Made by a program: the position numbers and the translations under genes. The notes under the pieces are model-generated. The model saw nothing but the letters and a program-made list of their open reading frames with translations. It made no database searches and was not told the DNA's origin. This document shows positions 30,343 through 33,380 of a DNA stretch of 33,380 nucleotides, piece after piece. Each line of letters starts with the position of its first letter. Within the stretch, counting starts at the first letter, position 1. Origin of the DNA: UBA2705 sp963977125 (lineage in GTDB: Bacteria; Pseudomonadota; Alphaproteobacteria; Micavibrionales; Micavibrionaceae); the NCBI GenBank assembly GCA_963977125.1, contig CAXBNJ010000011.1, positions 1 through 33,380 of the forward strand. Reading direction: 5' to 3'.

Positions 30343-33300
30343 ATGACAAATGGTTTAGATAACGCACCTACAGAAAACATTAACACGAGCCAAACAAGGG
30401 GCGAATCCGCGCGTGCGGACCTTGATTACTTTACCGTCTTGCAAGATGTCAGCGGTACAGAGCTGTCCGCTAAGGTCTATTTAACGGATAATGTTTTCTC
30501 TGGTGATGAGGATGCAATTGCCGCTAACCCATTAATCGGTATTGCTGATAAAGATATTTTAGGTGCGGCTATGGGACAAGGAGCCCCCGATGCGCTTGAT
30601 ATTTTATCGAGCGGCGATGAGCGATTTGAATGGGACGCACAATTAGAGAATACACTGATAGCCAAACGTGAATCATCCATAATGCGCGTGAGCAATGATG
30701 GGGAGATTTTAAATAGTGGGCAAAGCGGTACACAAAATGCGTTAAACTCACTGCAAACCGATACATATATACAAGCAGACTTACAGGATTCGGCGCTCTT
30801 TAATACATTAGGGTCAGGTTTACAGAGTCTAGAGAATAGCGTGCAGGATAATCTATCTTTTATTGGCTTTTATACTGCTGGTCAATCCAGCCAATCAGTC
30901 GCTAATGTTCCAAACATACAAAGCGCACCACAAGCCGCTATTAGTGAAGCCCCTAATGCGCCGGATCTACTCTTAAGCGCTGAAGCGGGAATAACAATAG
31001 AGACCATCGTCATCGAAGAACCTATCGTGGTGGACTATTCTATAATCGTGTCTGGCCCTGGATCAGAGCCTCAAGCTCCAACAACTATACAACCGACACA
31101 ACCGACTGTGGTCGAGCTCCCCTCCACTCCTGTAGCCTTCATTTCAAATATACTGGCGCGTGTTAGTAACAAGACAGATAACCAGGACAGTATTAACAGC
31201 ATAGATGGTTATGATTTAAGCGCCGATGCACCGCATCAAATCCAGACGCTTATGGGCGAAGAAATGGATATTTCTGGTGTGTCTAATACTGCGCAGATCA
31301 CTTATATTTATGATGGCGACAATACAGTTGAAATAACATTAGATACGGCATGGAATAGCGTAAAAAATGTCGAAATAACATCAGAAGACTCAGGCCATGT
31401 AACCCTGAATAATTTTGTTCATACTGATATTGTGCTCGATGGCGAAGACGGGGCAGACGTTAGTGTAAACGGAGCAAAACGCGGCAATATTACAACAGGC
31501 AGCGGTGACGATAATATTGATATCAATGCGCTAAGTAATAGCACAGGCTGGGGTAATGATTTTACGGTTAGCACGGGCGATGGCGCAGATATAATTACAG
31601 CCACTGGTGATAAAGGAGCGACAGGGTTTAACATTGATGCTGGCGCAGATAATGATAGGGTAACACTGAATGGGGCTTACGATGACTCCGCTGTCGATTT
31701 GGGCGCAGGCCGTGATATTTTTACTGGTGGTAGCGGTGACGATAGTGTTGATGGCGGGGCTGATTCAGATATTCTTAACGGCGGTAGCGGCGATGATACA
31801 TTAAGCGGCGGCGGCGGTGATGATGTTCTTTCTGGCGGCGAAGGCAGCGATGTCCTTGATGGCGGCGCAGGCAATGACCTATTCATCATTCAATCAGGCG
31901 ATGGCAATACCACAATTAAAGACTTTGGCGGCGTTGGCGGCGGAGGTTCTGGCGAAGCTGATTTAATGCCTCATCACGACACAATTAAGCTTGATGGCGA
32001 AGGTCTTACGGCTGAAAATATGCTGCTGGATTATGATGGTCAAAACACGATTATAAGCTTTGAAGGCGTTGACGGATTTTCCATCACATTAGATGGCTTT
32101 GACTTTACTGATTTAGATAATTTACCATCAGTCGAAGGCTGGAATATTATTTTTGACGGCCAAGAAACAGGCAGCGATGCCTATGACGTATTCAATAATC
32201 ACGGCACAGCTCAACAAAGCGTTTGGGCTGATAATATGGTAACGCATTTGAATGATGCCGATAATGTGGTTACTGGCCGTGATGGTTCTGATGATATTAT
32301 TAATGCTATGGACGGTGCCGACAAAATTTCTGGCGGAACGGGCAATGATGTTTTGCGCGGTCAAGAAGGAGATGACATTCTTTATGGCGACAACCCTGAA
32401 GATACAGGTAGCTCATCTGTTTTAACAACCATAGACGTCACTTATGTTTCCACTACAGCAGGATACCGTAACTCTATTGGCGCTTATACTATTGATGGCG
32501 ACGGTAATATTCTTGGCGTAAGTATCGGAATTGAAAACCAGCATGATGCGAATGCAGGCGATCAGTTTTCAATAGAGCTGAACACCGCAGAAGCTTCCGA
32601 TGTTGGCTATTTTATCTTGTCTAACGGCTTTAATAAAAACTCTGATTTCTTTAATCGCTATGATAGCGAAGATGGCAAATATGCTTTCTTGTACAAAGCC
32701 GGAACAGATGATGAGCGTGCGGCGAATATTGCCGATAATCCTAATGATATATCTCTAAGTTTCACTACGCATGATGGTGAAACCATTGTGCTTAACGGCA
32801 ATGCTTATCACTCGAATGCTTCATTAAATAATGATGGCAATGACCATATTACCAGCGCAAAAAACGATGATGGTACAACACGCCTAGGCTTTGAAGATTT
32901 ACCGAATTTGGGTGACGCTGACTTTACCGATGTCGTAATAGACGTTTCTGTCAGCCATAACACTATTTACACCGCGCCAACGCAAGCGGGCGGTGATGAC
33001 CGCCTTGTTGGTGGTACAGGTAATGATCAATTAATTGGTCAGGGCGGCGATGATATTCTTGACGGCGGAGAAGGCAGCGATATAGCTATCCTTACTGGAT
33101 TACACAGCGAGTATGAATTCACATTTAACGATGATGGCAGCATCACGGTGACCGATTTGGTCGAAGGCCGCGATGGTACAGACACGCTTATCGACATTGA
33201 ATCAATCCAATTCCGCGATGGCACTATAGACGCAACGCAAAATGCCTTAACTATACCTGCTGAAAATAATACTGAGGCCGAAGCGGAGGCTGCCGCACAA

Positions 33301-33380
33301 GCGGAACTCGAAGCGCAAGCACAGGCCGAAGCAGAGGCTGCTGCTCAAGCGGAACTCGAAGCGCAAGCGCAAGCTGAAGC
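30343..33380 (+). CDS. RTX-type calcium-binding protein with DUF4114-like domain (cut by window end)
   Basis: The open frame runs from ATG 30343 (TAGGAG upstream) to the edge: 1,012 codons with no stop. Residues 1-360 have no recognised domain; 370-460 are strand-rich. RTX nonapeptides lie near 463-515 (SGDDTLSGGGGDDVLSGG) and 650-685 (SGGTGNDVLRGQEGDD), with a third block at 885-913 (VGGTGNDQLIGQGGDD). Between them about 720-870 resembles DUF4114 (RLGFEDLPNLGDADFTDVVIDV), a domain of secreted calcium-binding adhesins. After a closing RTX-associated segment come Ala/Glu/Gln repeats of 16 residues, likely helical. It is probably exported by type I secretion, as the upstream RTX protein would be. 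The C-terminus is outside the window. Confidence 0.85.
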   Translation, partial: MTNGLDNAPTENINTSQTRGESARADLDYFTVLQDVSGTELSAKVYLTDNVFSGDEDAIAANPLIGIADKDILGAAMGQGAPDALDILSSGDERFEWDAQLENTLIAKRESSIMRVSNDGEILNSGQSGTQNALNSLQTDTYIQADLQDSALFNTLGSGLQSLENSVQDNLSFIGFYTAGQSSQSVANVPNIQSAPQAAISEAPNAPDLLLSAEAGITIETIVIEEPIVVDYSIIVSGPGSEPQAPTTIQPTQPTVVELPSTPVAFISNILARVSNKTDNQDSINSIDGYDLSADAPHQIQTLMGEEMDISGVSNTAQITYIYDGDNTVEITLDTAWNSVKNVEITSEDSGHVTLNNFVHTDIVLDGEDGADVSVNGAKRGNITTGSGDDNIDINALSNSTGWGNDFTVSTGDGADIITATGDKGATGFNIDAGADNDRVTLNGAYDDSAVDLGAGRDIFTGGSGDDSVDGGADSDILNGGSGDDTLSGGGGDDVLSGGEGSDVLDGGAGNDLFIIQSGDGNTTIKDFGGVGGGGSGEADLMPHHDTIKLDGEGLTAENMLLDYDGQNTIISFEGVDGFSITLDGFDFTDLDNLPSVEGWNIIFDGQETGSDAYDVFNNHGTAQQSVWADNMVTHLNDADNVVTGRDGSDDIINAMDGADKISGGTGNDVLRGQEGDDILYGDNPEDTGSSSVLTTIDVTYVSTTAGYRNSIGAYTIDGDGNILGVSIGIENQHDANAGDQFSIELNTAEASDVGYFILSNGFNKNSDFFNRYDSEDGKYAFLYKAGTDDERAANIADNPNDISLSFTTHDGETIVLNGNAYHSNASLNNDGNDHITSAKNDDGTTRLGFEDLPNLGDADFTDVVIDVSVSHNTIYTAPTQAGGDDRLVGGTGNDQLIGQGGDDILDGGEGSDIAILTGLHSEYEFTFNDDGSITVTDLVEGRDGTDTLIDIESIQFRDGTIDATQNALTIPAENNTEAEAEAAAQAELEAQAQAEAEAAAQAELEAQAQAE
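33277..33380 (+). repeat. 48-bp tandem repeat at the window edge
   Basis: Units 33277-33324 and 33325-33372 code for AEAEAAAQAELEAQAQ and differ at a few silent positions; a third unit begins at 33373. In frame with the RTX-type gene, it likely forms an extended helix. The number of copies is unknown because the window ends here. Confidence 0.9.

Noticed and set aside
1..33380. CRISPR array or insertion sequence
   Set aside because: No regularly spaced short repeats with unique spacers, and no transposase gene or terminal inverted repeats, were seen; the only tandem repeats are in RTX coding regions.

Overview
The window looks like an alphaproteobacterial chromosome of moderate G+C. The evidence is a tuf 3' end followed by tRNA-Trp(CCA) (the alphaproteobacterial tuf / tRNA-Trp / secE / nusG neighbourhood), a DUF2924 / DUF5681 / ParB-methyltransferase / serine-recombinase cluster that is common in Alphaproteobacteria, and repeated GGAAC-N16-CGTT promoters typical of the alphaproteobacterial general-stress sigma factor EcfG. 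No genus can be named from the sequence alone.

Region 1 (1-365) is the end of tuf, its terminator and tRNA-Trp. The expected secE-nusG does not follow. Region 2 (about 366-11,530) reads as an integrated accessory island. A leftward cluster runs ParB-domain DNA methyltransferase > DUF5681 protein > DUF2924 protein > large serine recombinase. A rightward SEC-C zinc-finger cargo gene sits between the last two. The methyltransferase has a 250-nt leader with mutually exclusive helices and an internal intrinsic terminator, so it looks like an attenuator. Next come a GIY-YIG nuclease, a lipoprotein, a compact multi-hairpin RNA ending in a terminator, an AIPR + SIR2 gene pair that looks like a phage-defence unit, and an AlpA-type regulator whose start codon lies in a perfect 15-bp inverted repeat.

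Region 3 (11,530-19,420) is an apparent three-gene operon: a small membrane protein, a small unknown protein and a 2,182-residue RTX / hemolysin-repeat protein with internal DNA-level duplications. No type I secretion genes are in the window.

Region 4 (19,596-30,220) is an envelope and general-stress module. It holds an ECF sigma factor, an OmpR-type response regulator, a CHASE3-PAS hybrid histidine kinase, a minimal anti-sigma-like protein, and many small envelope proteins (OmpA-like, DUF1328, DUF883-like, entericidin-like, EF-hand, two PRC-barrel proteins, Pmp3/YqaE, DUF2254). Four good and two weaker EcfG-type promoters were found. Two divergent pairs share the same 13-bp spacing between back-to-back -35 boxes. 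The simplest reading is a local regulon of the encoded sigma factor.

Region 5 (30,343-33,380) is the first 1,012 codons of a second RTX-type protein with a DUF4114-like domain. It runs off the window inside a 48-bp Ala/Glu/Gln-coding tandem repeat.
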